Origin: Pseudomonas syringae
Lineage (GTDB): Bacteria; Pseudomonadota; Gammaproteobacteria; Pseudomonadales; Pseudomonadaceae
Reading direction: 5' to 3'
DNA length: 64,000 nt
Assembly: GCF_023278085.1 (NCBI RefSeq)
Contig: NZ_CP066265.1
Coordinates: 1,208,501 to 1,272,500 of the forward strand
Position 1 is the stretch's first letter. Each line of letters begins with the position of its first letter. A model generated the notes under the pieces. The model saw only the letters and a program-made list of their open reading frames with translations. It searched no databases and was not told the origin of the DNA. Made by a program: the position numbers and the translations under genes. Positions 63,270 to 64,000 of the stretch are shown here, one piece after another.

Positions 63270-64000
63270 TCAACCCGCAGGACAGGCAATGGCGCCTTTA
63301 CGCCTGGCGACATGAGACACCGTGAGCCAGCCAGACGCGATTGCCAGCGCCAGTGCGCACGTCGACAGAATGCCGCCCACCCAATTGGGTGCTGCATAAC
63401 CGAACCCCGCGGCTATCACCCAGCCACCGAGCCAAGCGCCGATTGCGTTGCCCAGGTTGAACAGGCCTATATTGACGGAGGCGGCAAGATTGGGTGCCCC
63501 GGCCGCACGAGCCTTGTCCATCACCAGCCGCTGAATGGGCGACACGCTGGCAAAACCGAAGCCAGCCATCAGCAATACACAAAAGGCTGACGCCACACGA
63601 CTTTCTACCACAAAGAAAAATGCGAACAGTACCAGCGCCTGTCCTGCCAGGGTCGCGTACAACAGCGGCATCAACGCGCGGTCCGCCAGCTTGCCACCCA
63701 GCAGGTTGCCGATGAACAGCCCCAGGCCGAACAGAAAAAGTATGCCCGTCACGCCGTTGTCCGAGTACCCCGTCAACTCCGTCATCATGGGCGAGATGTA
63801 AGTGATAGAGGTAAAGAACGCGGCGGGCCCCAGCACCGTAATGCCCATGGCAAGCAAGACGTGCACATCGACAAATGCTGACAACTCGCGGCGCAAACTG
63901 GGAACCTGATGCTGCTTGCCCTTGGGCACCAGCAACGCAACAGCCAGCATCGCCACCACACCGATCACCGTGATCGCCATGAAGGTCGTCCGCCAGGACA
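63270..64000 (-). CDS. MFS transporter (DHA1, AraJ-like), cut by the window end
   Basis: The last ~243 residues of an MFS protein whose start lies beyond 64000; the frame is open to the window end and continues as SWRTTFMAITVIGV, the usual helix 6 start. About seven hydrophobic helices are visible in the part present. It resembles arabinose-efflux-like (AraJ/YdhP) transporters. The stop is at 63270. The ATG at 63980 is internal. It is convergent with the DHA2 gene. Confidence 0.82.
   Translation of the reverse strand, partial: SWRTTFMAITVIGVVAMLAVALLVPKGKQHQVPSLRRELSAFVDVHVLLAMGITVLGPAAFFTSITYISPMMTELTGYSDNGVTGILFLFGLGLFIGNLLGGKLADRALMPLLYATLAGQALVLFAFFFVVESRVASAFCVLLMAGFGFASVSPIQRLVMDKARAAGAPNLAASVNIGLFNLGNAIGAWLGGWVIAAGFGYAAPNWVGGILSTCALALAIASGWLTVSHVARRKGAIACPAG

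Overview
The window comes from a Pseudomonas syringae-group plant pathogen. The strongest signs are a harpin/pectate-lyase type III effector of the HopAK1 type (21222-22835, minus strand) with a HrpL-type promoter upstream, and a 1610-residue bifunctional alginate epimerase/acetylhydrolase of the PsmE type (46906-51738). Many housekeeping genes also follow Pseudomonas order and length: dinG, pdxH, braC-livHMGF, rapA, tandem fadD genes, hrpA and a PA3286-like ketoacyl synthase. No rRNA, tRNA or CRISPR array was seen. Coding density is high and GC-rich, so many long antisense frames are shadows of real genes.

Layout. 1-8.7 kb: DinG helicase, a serine beta-lactamase-like hydrolase, an OmpA-type lipoprotein, PdxH, a glycine-zipper lipoprotein, a FAD oxidoreductase and a COG3650 lipoprotein. 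8.9-13.9 kb: a branched-chain amino-acid ABC importer operon on the minus strand. 14.2-20.2 kb: a DUF2288 protein, a membrane MHYT-GGDEF-EAL c-di-GMP protein and RapA. 20.4-23.5 kb: two small proteins, an orphan terminator, the HopAK1-type effector and a MaoC hydratase. 23.9-27.6 kb: two fadD paralogues. 27.7-29.9 kb: a tandem array of a 169-bp palindromic unit, split by a complete 1450-bp IS3-family element. 30-41.5 kb: HrpA, the FabH-like synthase, a 1631-residue LRR protein with a NEL-type E3 ubiquitin ligase-like end, and a GNAT-like protein. 41.8-46.5 kb: an ABC exporter, PpiA, an alpha/beta hydrolase, a LysR regulator and a small secreted protein. 46.9-51.7 kb: PsmE. 52-64 kb: an accessory stretch with an EamA transporter, four SDR enzymes, two AraC and one HxlR regulators, a VOC protein, a saccharopine-dehydrogenase-like protein and two MFS transporters (the last cut by the window end).

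How the genes fit together. Three themes recur. Lipid handling: MaoC hydratase, two acyl-CoA ligases and a FabH-like enzyme known in P. aeruginosa to take acyl-CoA into fatty acid synthesis. Host interaction: the HrpL-linked effector, the candidate E3 ligase/toxin and the alginate-modifying enzyme, with a c-di-GMP protein whose architecture matches the alginate-related MucR. Regulator-enzyme pairs: three consecutive divergent regulator/SDR units near the right end.

A dispersed family of palindromic repeats, with GTGACGCGGAGCGTCAC and CCACGCGGAGCGTGG arms, occupies most of the larger intergenic gaps. Removing the IS and one copy of its 3-bp target duplication restores the exact 169-bp period of the array.
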